A stretch of 64,000 nt of DNA from Luteolibacter arcticus. Lineage in GTDB: Bacteria; Verrucomicrobiota; Verrucomicrobiia; Verrucomicrobiales; Akkermansiaceae. The notes under the pieces were generated by a model. The model had not been told where the DNA came from, did not search any database, and saw nothing but the letters and a program-made list of their open reading frames with translations. The stretch covers positions 124,001 through 188,000 of the forward strand of contig NZ_JAPDDT010000009.1 of the NCBI RefSeq assembly GCF_025950235.1, written 5' to 3'. The position numbers were made by a program, and so were the translations under genes. Of this stretch, positions 51,742-59,405 are shown one piece after another (the first letter of the stretch is position 1; each line of letters starts with the position of its first letter).

Positions 51742-53907
51742 TCAGCCCTTCTTGAAGGTAAGACCGGGATCACCAGACGGACCTCCCACGATCAGGAATT
51801 TCATCGACTTCTCGTTCTCCAGGGAGACGGCGCAGACCATCTGGGCACCGTCGGCATTCATCACCAGGAGGCCCTTGTCATTGAGGCCCCAGGTGCCCTT
51901 CATCTCGGAGTTCTGACCGTTTCCGGAGAAGCTCCAGACGAAGTTGCCGTCATCCTGCATCTTGAAGGTGATCTTCCCACCGGAAGCATCCGCGTCCCAG
52001 GTGCCAACCAGTTTTCCCTTGGGAATCGGGTCCGGCTTCGGCGGGCGCGTCGCGTCCGTCTCACCGTTGTCAGGCAGCGAGTCCTTCGTCAGGTCGCGGA
52101 GCTGGCGGGCGATGCCGTCAGCCGGCTGGAGCTTCGTGGTCGCCTCGAACTGCTGGTAGGATTTCTCCATGTGCCCGCAGACGAGGTAATGGTAGCCAAG
52201 GAGGAAGTGACCTTCCGCCTTGTCCGGGCTGGCCTTCACCCACGCCTCCAACTTGCGAAGCTGCTCCTCGTAACTACTAGAGCTGCCGTAGAACCCAACC
52301 ATCGTGTCCCAGCCCCACCCTGGACCGGAAGCCAGGACGGGATTGAGCACACCGGCGGCATCCGCGTATTTCCCGAGGGCGAAGAAGCACAGCGCGCGGT
52401 ATTCGTGCAGTGTCACGTCGTCGGGAGTCGCCGCGATCGCCTCATCGGCGGATCTCAGAGCAGTCGTGTAGTCGCCGTTCTTGAAGGCAGCGCGGGAAAT
52501 CTCCATGGCATCCTGCGACTTGGTATCGGCGGCGGTCAGGGCCTTCTCGTCTCCCGGCGGGTTGGCCCCGGCGGTGACCGACATCGGCTGGGTATAAACC
52601 ACCGTCGAATTCTGGACCGGTGGCGCAGGATACGGGTTGCTATACGATTGGTAGCCCGTGTTGTAGATCATGCTTCCCAAGCTCCAGGCGGCGATACCCC
52701 ACATGAAGCCTTCGCCGAAATCATCGTCATCCCACCACCAATTATTGCGGTAGTAGGAGCTATTCCAGCCGCAGCCCCAGTGGCCGTGGTGCCAGTTGTG
52801 ACAATGACCGGCACCCCACCACGGATGGCCGCCCCAATTTCCGGGCCGCGAGGCAAAGTTATTATTGTGACGGAAGTTATTATCAATGTTGATGGTATTG
52901 CCATTCCCCCAAATGCCGTGATTGCCACCCCACTTGTTGGAATCCCAGCCACCCGCGCCGCCGATTCCTCCGACTCCGCCGACGCCACCAATACCGCCGA
53001 TTCCCCCAGCTCCGCCCAAGCCGCCCAAGCCGCCGAGGCCGCCGATCCCAGCGATTCCGCCGGCGATTCCCACGCCGCCAATGCCGCCGATGCCACCCGG
53101 CCGACCCACACCGCCGGGTCCTCCGGGACGGCCAACGCCCCCCGGACCGCCGGGACGACCAACGCCTCCGGGACGACCAACGCCTCCGGGGCCACCGACA
53201 CCTCCAGGACCGCCGGGACGTCCAACCCCACCGGGACCGCCAACACCTCCCGGACCTCCGGGACGACCCGCGTCACCAATGCCGCCTGGTCCTCCCGCCC
53301 CCCCGGGACGACCGGCACCGCCAATACCGCCAGCTCCCCCGGGTCCGCCAGGACGACCGGCACCACCTGCCCCACCGATTCCGCCCGGTCCCCCGGGCTT
53401 GCTTGGATAGCCCACCATGCCGGGCAAGGTGGAAGGCTTTGCCCCCCCGGGACGAGTCGCGTTGGGACCGCCGGGACGCGAACCGGCGTTGCCCACATTT
53501 GGCCCACCGGCATCCGGACGTCCAGCACCACCGGCACCACCAGCACCACCGGCACCCCCCGGCTTTGTGGAGGGACGGGTGGAGGGTTTGGTCGCCGGGC
53601 GGGTGGACGCGGATGGCTTCGAGGCAGGTCGGGTAGAGGCCGATGGCTTCGAAGACGGGCGCGATGCCCCTTGGACCTTTGATCCGGTGGCCGGGCTGCG
53701 CCGGGCGGAACTGCTGCTAGTGCTACGCGACGGACTGCGTGAAGCGCCGCCACCACCGCCCCCCCCACCGCGGGACATGCTACGCCCACCGCCACCACCG
53801 CCACCACCGCCGCCGCGCGAGCCACCACCGCGAGCCTCGGCCTCCTCGGTGATGAAGGACATGCCGATGACGGCCACTACGATCCAGTTGAAGAATGAAG
53901 CTTTCAT
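51742..53907 (-). CDS. Secreted Gly-rich TPR protein ('mu-protocadherin-like' planctomycete/verrucomicrobial family)
   Basis: ATG at 53907 begins a signal peptide ('WIVVAVIGMSFITEEAEA') for the 721-residue protein. After it come Gly/Ser/Arg and Ser/Pro/Lys segments, a long run of GG-x-GG and GRPGG units (about residues 160-320), an Asn/His/Trp-rich part with 'WNSSYYRNNWWWDDDDFG', TPR helices ('AFKNGDYTTALRSADEAIA', 'HFLLGYHYLVCGHMEKSYQQ'), and a C-terminal beta domain ('GTWDADASGGKITFKMQDDG'). I recall this architecture from Planctomycetes, where it carries the old name mu-protocadherin. It is probably a surface or stress protein. The next gene, SnoaL-like, is 22 bases upstream. Confidence 0.75.
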   Translation of the reverse strand: MKASFFNWIVVAVIGMSFITEEAEARGGGSRGGGGGGGGGGRSMSRGGGGGGGGASRSPSRSTSSSSARRSPATGSKVQGASRPSSKPSASTRPASKPSASTRPATKPSTRPSTKPGGAGGAGGAGGAGRPDAGGPNVGNAGSRPGGPNATRPGGAKPSTLPGMVGYPSKPGGPGGIGGAGGAGRPGGPGGAGGIGGAGRPGGAGGPGGIGDAGRPGGPGGVGGPGGVGRPGGPGGVGGPGGVGRPGGVGRPGGPGGVGRPGGPGGVGRPGGIGGIGGVGIAGGIAGIGGLGGLGGLGGAGGIGGIGGVGGVGGIGGAGGWDSNKWGGNHGIWGNGNTINIDNNFRHNNNFASRPGNWGGHPWWGAGHCHNWHHGHWGCGWNSSYYRNNWWWDDDDFGEGFMWGIAAWSLGSMIYNTGYQSYSNPYPAPPVQNSTVVYTQPMSVTAGANPPGDEKALTAADTKSQDAMEISRAAFKNGDYTTALRSADEAIAATPDDVTLHEYRALCFFALGKYADAAGVLNPVLASGPGWGWDTMVGFYGSSSSYEEQLRKLEAWVKASPDKAEGHFLLGYHYLVCGHMEKSYQQFEATTKLQPADGIARQLRDLTKDSLPDNGETDATRPPKPDPIPKGKLVGTWDADASGGKITFKMQDDGNFVWSFSGNGQNSEMKGTWGLNDKGLLVMNADGAQMVCAVSLENEKSMKFLIVGGPSGDPGLTFKKG
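52944..53413 (-). repeat. Collagen-like glycine-rich tandem repeat within the TPR gene
   Basis: The minus strand encodes dozens of Gly-rich triplets (GGP, GGV, GRP, GGI) with highly repeated codons such as GGTGGT and CCGGGAGGT-type blocks. Both strands stay open across it, giving spurious Pro-rich frames on the plus strand. The low-complexity tract probably varies between strains by slippage. It is not a CRISPR, as units are only 9-18 bases and not separated by unique spacers. Confidence 0.65.
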
Positions 53908-53929
53908 GGTTAGAGGAGGTTGAGAATTT

Positions 53930-54841
53930 TCACTCCACGGCGGGTTCAGGGGTCTGGCGAACGACCCGCATTTCAACATCCGGCAGCTTCTCGCCGCCCA
54001 CCAGGCGCTCGCCAGCGTTCCAGACAAAGGAGTCCTTGCCGTCGAAGGTCAGGGACTGATTGGCGCTGGTGACCTCGCCATCGGAGGTGGTGCCTTCGGT
54101 GCGGATCAGCCAGCTATCGTCGTCCACCGGGGTCCAGTCGCCTTTGGAAAAGCCGCCGCCATCGTCGAAGGTCCACCAGGTGATGGTCTTCTTCGCCGGA
54201 TCCCAGCCGATGCGAATGGTCGTCGTCAGCGGCTTGGCATCGGCTGCGGTGGCGAGCATCTCGCCGATGAGATAGTTTCCGGAGTCATCCCAGCCAAAGG
54301 CGATATCGAGGCGCAGGCCATCGCGGGTCGCGGTCCAGTCTCCCTTGAGCTGTTTGGCAAGCCCGGCAAGCTCCCCCCCGACATCGGAGGCATCGCCGCG
54401 GTCGCGAGTGCTGGCGATCCGCCAGACGCCGTCCTCGCTCTTCTGAAGGACCGCCGTGTAGTTCATCGAGGTCGCCACGGGATCGTCTCCCGGTGGCGTC
54501 GCGTGGACGGTGCCATCCTCGATGGCGAGATCCTTGCCGACGACCCGCACGGAATCCACCTCGATGGCGATCTGCGCGGCATCCGGCGCGGCAAAGATGT
54601 CCTCGTAGCGGGCCTGAATGTCGGCGCGGCCGGTGGTGACGTCGGTGGCGTCCAGATCGGTGATCTCACCATTCTCCGTAAACAAGGCCGCGAGCGCGGC
54701 TGCGTCCTTCTTGTTGTAGGCGGCGACGAAATCCTTGGCCGCCTTCTCCAAGCCGGCGATCTCGGGAGACGCTTCCTGACCACGCAGGCCGGAAGCAAGG
54801 GTGAGTGCCAGCGCCAGGCTGACGGTCAGGTTGGTTTTCAT
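53930..54841 (-). CDS. Secreted SnoaL/SgcJ-like NTF2-fold protein
   Basis: The 303-residue protein has a signal peptide ('LTVSLALALTLASGLRG') and an NTF2-like domain of the SgcJ/EcaC type (about residues 30-150; 'KAAKDFVAAYNKKDAAALAA', 'LFTENGEITDLDATDVTTGR', 'NYTAVLQKSEDGVWRI'). A second domain (about 165-295) is beta-rich ('LKGDWTATRDGLRLDIAF', 'RIGWDPAKKTITWWTFDDGG'), again with 'G-W' strands like the C-terminus of the neighbouring TPR protein. The active site cannot be defined; such folds bind small ligands or act as isomerases. It is the second gene of a locus behind the sensor kinase and ahead of the TPR gene. Confidence 0.78.
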   Translation of the reverse strand: MKTNLTVSLALALTLASGLRGQEASPEIAGLEKAAKDFVAAYNKKDAAALAALFTENGEITDLDATDVTTGRADIQARYEDIFAAPDAAQIAIEVDSVRVVGKDLAIEDGTVHATPPGDDPVATSMNYTAVLQKSEDGVWRIASTRDRGDASDVGGELAGLAKQLKGDWTATRDGLRLDIAFGWDDSGNYLIGEMLATAADAKPLTTTIRIGWDPAKKTITWWTFDDGGGFSKGDWTPVDDDSWLIRTEGTTSDGEVTSANQSLTFDGKDSFVWNAGERLVGGEKLPDVEMRVVRQTPEPAVE

Positions 54842-54941
54842 GCGGGAAATGGGCAGTGGGGCGGGGCAACGGCAGGTCGCGGAAGCTCGACGACCTTTCG
54901 CTGCCTTATTATTTTCTAAGATAGTTTTCGGCCGCTTTGGA

Positions 54942-54958
54942 AGTACGACCTTAGTACT
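54942..54958. promoter_or_regulatory. Palindrome AGTAC-N7-GTACT upstream of the SnoaL gene
   Basis: AGTAC (54942-54946) and GTACT (54954-54958) are inverted around 7 bases, 100 bases before the SnoaL start. It sits in the 275-base spacer between kinase and SnoaL genes, which is otherwise free of genes and locally AT-rich. LuxR-type response regulators often bind such short dyads, so it is a candidate site for the FixJ-like protein. Confidence 0.3.
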
Positions 54959-55116
54959 ATTGCCTCAACTCCCGTGCAGACCTTTGCGAATTTCACCTCT
55001 TAAGGTTTGCCGAACATTCCCGGCGATTAGGCAAATCACAGCCCGGCTCCCCCGCTCGCCGTCGCCACGGCAAGCGATTTCACCCCAAGGGGGACAGGCG
55101 TAAGCGGACTACCGCC

Positions 55117-57312
55117 TCACGACGAAGCCGCCGGCGGGCAGGTCGGGATCTCCATGTAGAAAATGGCACCCCCCTCCGGATGCGGTTCCGCTCTCAGCCG
55201 CCCGCCATGGGCTGCGACGATTGACCGGCAAATCGCCAGTCCCATCCCCAGACCTTGCGGCTTGGTGGTGTAGAAGGGCTCGAAGAGCTTCTCCACGTCG
55301 CCCGGCAGGCCGCAGCCCTCGTCCCTGACGGACAATCGCGCCACGACATCGTCCACCGAGGTTGCCACGTGAAGCTGACGCGAGCCCGCAGGACTGGCCG
55401 CCATCGCGTCGGCGGCATTGAGGACCAGATTCAGGAGCACCTGCTGGAGTTGCACCCGATCGCCTGACACCAACGGCAGGTCCTGGGACAAGATCCGCGA
55501 CACCGATACGCCTCGACCGATCAAGTCGGCGTGGGTGAGGTGCAGGACCTCGGTGGCGATCTCGTTGAAGGAGACTGGCAACATCTTCGTCTCGCCGCGC
55601 TTCAGCAGGACGCGCAAACGCTTGATCACCTCACCGGCCCGGCGGTCTTCATCGACAATGTCGGAAAGGATGTCCTTCACCTCGCCGAGGTCCGGCGGCG
55701 ATTGGGCCATCAATCGCAACGCCGCCTGGGCATTGGCCAGGATGATCGCCAACGGCTGGTTCAACTCATGGGCCAGCGAACCGGATAGCTCGCTCAATGC
55801 CGACACACGGGTGACATGGGCAAGCTCGTCGCGGTGGCGGCGCGCCTCGTCTTCCGCCTCCCGGCGGGCGGAGATATCGACGATCACGCTCAAGACCAGC
55901 GTGCCCTCGGGGCTCTCCACGGGACTGATGCCGATCTCGATCGGGAACTCGCTGCCGTCCTTGCGCAGGGCGTGGAGTTCACGGCCCACGCCCATTGTTC
56001 GCGACTCCGGAGCCCGCAGAAAGCCTTCCCGATAGCTCGCTTGAGCGCTGCGGTAGCGCTCGGGCACGAGGCTCTCCACCGGTTGGCCGAGCAATTCTTC
56101 CGGACCATAGCCAAGCATTTCGTTCGCCCGACGGTTGGTCAGGAGGATCGAGCCAGCGGCATTTGCCAACACCACGCCATTCGGTGAAGCCTCCACGCTC
56201 AGGCGGAAGCGTTCCTGCATCTGCCGCCGCTCGGTCGCATCGATCGACACACCGCGCATCCGCAAGGGCTTGCCGCCGCCGTTGAAATCGACTTTCCCGC
56301 GCGCCTCCACCCAATGGACCTTTCCCTCCTCGTCCATCACCCGGTAGTCGGTGCGGAACTCCCCGTTCCCCTTGAGAGCGGCATCGATCCCACGGCGCAC
56401 CCGCTCCCGGTCTTCGGCGTGCAACGAAGCCAGGTAGCGCTCGAGATTGATCGGGGTGTTTGCCGGCACTCCATAGAGCGCGCGGCCCTGCGGGTTCACC
56501 CAAATCCGATCCTGCGGGATCTCCCAGCGCCAGAAGGCCAACCCCGCGGCCCCGGCGGCGAGGTGCATGCTCTCGGCCCCCTCGCGCAACTCCTCCGCAT
56601 TCCGGGCCGAGCGAAACAAGTCGCGGCTCATCTCAAAGCTCATCGCCGCAATCACCAGCAAGAACGGCACGCTGATCAGATACGGCATCGCCACCACACC
56701 GGAGTGGATCAGCACGCTTTGGAAAAGGCCCATGGCAACGAAGGCCATGAGACTGCCGCCGATCACCAGCGCGCGCCGCCGCGAATCCGCGTCGCCCTTC
56801 CGCCATAGCCCCAGCGAGGCATCGACGACGAATGCCAGGAGCAGCAACGTGCTCAACTGGCCAACCAGCGTCCGCTGGCTGAAAACCGCCTCCGCCGTCA
56901 TCACCGTGCTGCCCAGGAACCGGATCGGGCGCAGAGCGGTGATCGCATCGTGATGCAAGTTCAGCCCCACTGAAAAGTTCAACGCCAACGCAAAGGCCCG
57001 CAGCCCGATCACGGCCCAGCCAAACCAAGCTCGGGCAGTCCCAAAACAACACGACACGAACCTCACGATGGCAATAACGGCGATGAAGACCGGCAGGTGG
57101 GTCCAACGGGTGGCGCCGGCGAAGACTTCGGGCGAGCCGGCCATCATGATCGCCAATTCGCCCACGGCGATGCCGGCGACGGCCAAGGCAAGCAAAGCCA
57201 GCCAAAGGTTTGCCTGCGCGTTCCGGTCGTGCAGCCGCAGGAGCAACTGGACCACCGCCAGCACCACACAGGCACCCGCGATCATCGGCCACAAGATGGA
57301 AACCGGATTCAT
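55117..57312 (-). CDS. Membrane PAS-PAS sensor histidine kinase
   Basis: The 731-residue protein has about seven N-terminal transmembrane helices (residues 5-225), two PAS domains (about 245-365 and 368-485; 'RLSVEASPNGVVLANAAGS', 'LHALRKDGSEFPIEIGISPV') and a HisKA dimerisation domain with H515 in 'GSLAHELNQPLAIILANA'. The ATPase domain has the N box 'LQQVLLNLVLNAADAM', G1 'VRDEGCGLPGDVEKLFEPF' and G2 'PQGLGMGLAICRSIVAAHGG'. It autophosphorylates and should pass phosphate to the FixJ-like regulator at 50989-51624. The membrane part may sense a hydrophobic or envelope signal. It is the first gene of the locus. Confidence 0.9.
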   Translation of the reverse strand: MNPVSILWPMIAGACVVLAVVQLLLRLHDRNAQANLWLALLALAVAGIAVGELAIMMAGSPEVFAGATRWTHLPVFIAVIAIVRFVSCCFGTARAWFGWAVIGLRAFALALNFSVGLNLHHDAITALRPIRFLGSTVMTAEAVFSQRTLVGQLSTLLLLAFVVDASLGLWRKGDADSRRRALVIGGSLMAFVAMGLFQSVLIHSGVVAMPYLISVPFLLVIAAMSFEMSRDLFRSARNAEELREGAESMHLAAGAAGLAFWRWEIPQDRIWVNPQGRALYGVPANTPINLERYLASLHAEDRERVRRGIDAALKGNGEFRTDYRVMDEEGKVHWVEARGKVDFNGGGKPLRMRGVSIDATERRQMQERFRLSVEASPNGVVLANAAGSILLTNRRANEMLGYGPEELLGQPVESLVPERYRSAQASYREGFLRAPESRTMGVGRELHALRKDGSEFPIEIGISPVESPEGTLVLSVIVDISARREAEDEARRHRDELAHVTRVSALSELSGSLAHELNQPLAIILANAQAALRLMAQSPPDLGEVKDILSDIVDEDRRAGEVIKRLRVLLKRGETKMLPVSFNEIATEVLHLTHADLIGRGVSVSRILSQDLPLVSGDRVQLQQVLLNLVLNAADAMAASPAGSRQLHVATSVDDVVARLSVRDEGCGLPGDVEKLFEPFYTTKPQGLGMGLAICRSIVAAHGGRLRAEPHPEGGAIFYMEIPTCPPAASS

Positions 57313-57548
57313 GGCGTCATGCCTCCCACCGGTATTCGCCGGGGCTGGAATCCGTTTCCGCTTCCCTCCCTTGTCGCTTGCGGCGACTAGAGCCAGAAGT
57401 CAGGTCGTGCATTTCGCCCCTATTATCAGAACCAGACTGTCGACGCAAAGCTTCGATTTCCCCACGGTCGGAATTCCCGCCTCTCCCGGGAGCGAGGGCC
57501 GAATGGATTGGCCGTAAGCCGCTCGCTGGCAGCAATTGCCGCGCGCTG

Positions 57549-57650
57549 TTAGATGCTCCGTGGCCGCGTCATCTTTTCGGGAGAAAGCAGGTCATCGAGC
57601 TGCTCCTTGCCGAGCCAGCCCTTGGCGAGGACGAGGTCATATACGCTGCC
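57549..57650 (-). pseudogene. Fragment of an aspartate ammonia-lyase/fumarase-type C-terminus
   Basis: One frame, ending in TAA at 57549-57551, reads 'GSVYDLVLAKGWL', 'GKEQLDDLLSPEKM' and 'TRPRSI'. This is the end of the aspartase/fumarase superfamily, whose last domain has 'S-V-L-x-G-L-L-x-x-E-x-L-D-x-L-x-x-x-x-M-T-x-P'. No start and none of the upstream 400 residues are present: the frame has other content above it. The fragment overlaps, in another frame, the end of the secreted coiled-coil remnant at 57569-57877. It is thus probably a deletion remnant. The spacer 57313-57548 shows nothing else. Confidence 0.55.
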
Positions 57651-57877
57651 GTCGTCACCGTGGGCACAACGATTGCCGGAGCGGCACCCGCGGGAGCCGG
57701 TTCCGCCGGAGGTGCCGCTGGCGCGGGTTCAGCGGCCGTCTGTTCCTCGCTGCGTTCTTCCTCCAGCACGGCGATCCGCGTCTTCAGCTCGCCGATGGTC
57801 TGCTCCATCGCCGCGAGCGACTTCTTCATGTCATCCACCTCGTCACTTCCTCGGGCAAGCGGCGACACGACAGCCAT
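57569..57877 (-). CDS. Truncated secreted coiled-coil remnant
   Basis: From ATG 57877 (start uncertain; the frame is open further up) the protein reads 'MAVVSPLARG', 'DDMKKSLAAMEQTIGELKTR' and 'IAVLEEERSEEQ', then an Ala/Pro linker and an end 'MTCFLPKR'. The N-terminal signal-like stretch and coiled coil resemble the start of exported porin or tape-measure-like envelope proteins. After the linker the frame runs into the aspartase-like fragment out of phase. So it appears cut off by the same rearrangement. Bases 57878-58112 hold no recognised gene. Confidence 0.4.
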   Translation of the reverse strand: MAVVSPLARGSDEVDDMKKSLAAMEQTIGELKTRIAVLEEERSEEQTAAEPAPAAPPAEPAPAGAAPAIVVPTVTTAAYMTSSSPRAGSARSSSMTCFLPKR

Positions 57878-58112
57878 GGCCACGAGGACCTGTCTTGTTA
57901 GATAATGGGCGGGACGGGTGAGATATCCGCTCGCCCAGTCTTGGTGTCCGGGAAAGTTCCAAGCTATCAGTGTCGTGATAAGAAATCCCCACACCATCGG
58001 CGAAGGGTTTGCCGTGCTACCAAAGTAGCATGCCCGTCCGTCACCGCGGGCTGGACGGAGCGGCACCGGGCGGTGGCAAACTCCCCGAACCAAAGCTCCC
58101 GCCCATCCCCGC

Positions 58113-59405
58113 ATGAAGTTCCCTACCCTGCTGCTCGCGCTGATCCTCCCACTGCTTACCGGCTGCGCGAACTTCCGCCGCCTTGCCGCCGACATCAAGC
58201 TGCTCGACGAGCAATATCGTATCTACGGAGTAGTAGAGAATGCCGACCTTCTGAAGGTGCCCGTGCACGCCGTGGTGATCGAGTGGGACCAGCAATCGAA
58301 TCGCGTCTTCTCCGGCGACCGCATCGACCTGCCCCCCGGCGGTGCCTTTGCCTTCTCGGTGAAAAGCCCGCTCCACCAGCACGTGCTCGCCTACGCCGAC
58401 AGCAACCGCAATAGCCGCTACGAGAGCGGCGAACCGCTGTGGATTCATTCCGGCAAAGACGGCCAACCTGCGGCCGTTACTTTCGACAGCTCCACCCGCC
58501 GGGCCCGCGTCCAGGGACGACTCGACAAAGCCACGCCGCCCCAGGAACTTCGCGACGCGCTGACCACCTATCTCGGCGGACGCACCGTCGAGGAATCGGT
58601 CACCCACCAAGGCGTCCGTCTCAGCGTGGGAGAAGTCGCCCGGTTGGATGACCCGCGCTTCGCCTCGCCCCGTGGGGAAGACGCCCTGTGGGCACCGGCG
58701 ACCACGGCCGTCACCACCGGTTTCGGGGTCTATTTCCTTGAGTCCTATGATCCTGCCCGGACGCCGGTGCTCTTCGTCCATGGTGCCGCCGGCTCGCCGC
58801 AGGATTGGCGCCAGGCGATGGAACACATCGATCGCCGCCGCTACCAACCGTGGTTTGCTTTCTATCCCTCCGGTGCCCGCCTCGAAAGCTCCGCCCAAGC
58901 ACTCAACGAGGGCGTGAAGCTCCTCCACGAGCGCTATGCTTTCCGCCGTTTGCACGTCGTCGCGCACAGCATGGGCGGACTCGTTTCGCGACGCTTCATC
59001 GAGAAGAACGTGCTCGGCGACGGCAACCGCTATATCGACACCTTCATCACCTTCTCCTCGCCATTGGGCGGACACGAAGCCGCCGCACGGGGCGTGAAAC
59101 GCGCACCCTCGGTGGTGCCGTCGTGGCGCGACATGGAAACCGGCTCCGACTTTCTCGACCACCTTTTCGACCAACGGTTGAAGGGCAAGGTGAACCACCA
59201 CCTCTTCTACAGTCATCACGCGAAGCGCTCGCTCTTCTTGCCGGACGAGAACGACGGCTCGGTCAGCGTGGCCAGCCAGCTTCGCCCGGAGGCAAAAGCG
59301 GACGCCGCCAGCGTGCAGGGCTATGACGAGGGTCACGTCTCCATCCTCTCGGGCCGCGCACCGCTGACCCGGGCGAAAGAAATCCTCGACGCCGCCACGC
59401 CATGA
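58113..59405 (+). CDS. Alpha/beta-hydrolase lipoprotein (lipase-like)
   Basis: The 430-residue protein has a lipobox 'LTGC' (Cys at 18), then a beta-rich segment of about 150 residues, then the alpha/beta-hydrolase domain. 'TPVLFVHGAAGSPQDW' is the oxyanion loop, 'RLHVVAHSMGGLVSRRF' carries the nucleophile Ser, 'DENDGSVSVASQL' the acid and 'YDEGHVSILSG' the His. The catalytic triad is complete. It is lipid-anchored and probably hydrolyses an ester or triacylglycerol at the envelope. Its TGA overlaps the ATG of the SulP gene by 4 bases. Confidence 0.83.
   Translation: MKFPTLLLALILPLLTGCANFRRLAADIKLLDEQYRIYGVVENADLLKVPVHAVVIEWDQQSNRVFSGDRIDLPPGGAFAFSVKSPLHQHVLAYADSNRNSRYESGEPLWIHSGKDGQPAAVTFDSSTRRARVQGRLDKATPPQELRDALTTYLGGRTVEESVTHQGVRLSVGEVARLDDPRFASPRGEDALWAPATTAVTTGFGVYFLESYDPARTPVLFVHGAAGSPQDWRQAMEHIDRRRYQPWFAFYPSGARLESSAQALNEGVKLLHERYAFRRLHVVAHSMGGLVSRRFIEKNVLGDGNRYIDTFITFSSPLGGHEAAARGVKRAPSVVPSWRDMETGSDFLDHLFDQRLKGKVNHHLFYSHHAKRSLFLPDENDGSVSVASQLRPEAKADAASVQGYDEGHVSILSGRAPLTRAKEILDAATP

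Noticed and set aside
52922..53410. Pro-rich plus-strand frame and possible CRISPR-like repeats
   Set aside because: It mirrors the Gly-rich tandem repeat of the TPR gene. Units are short and contiguous with no unique spacers, so it is neither a gene nor a CRISPR array.
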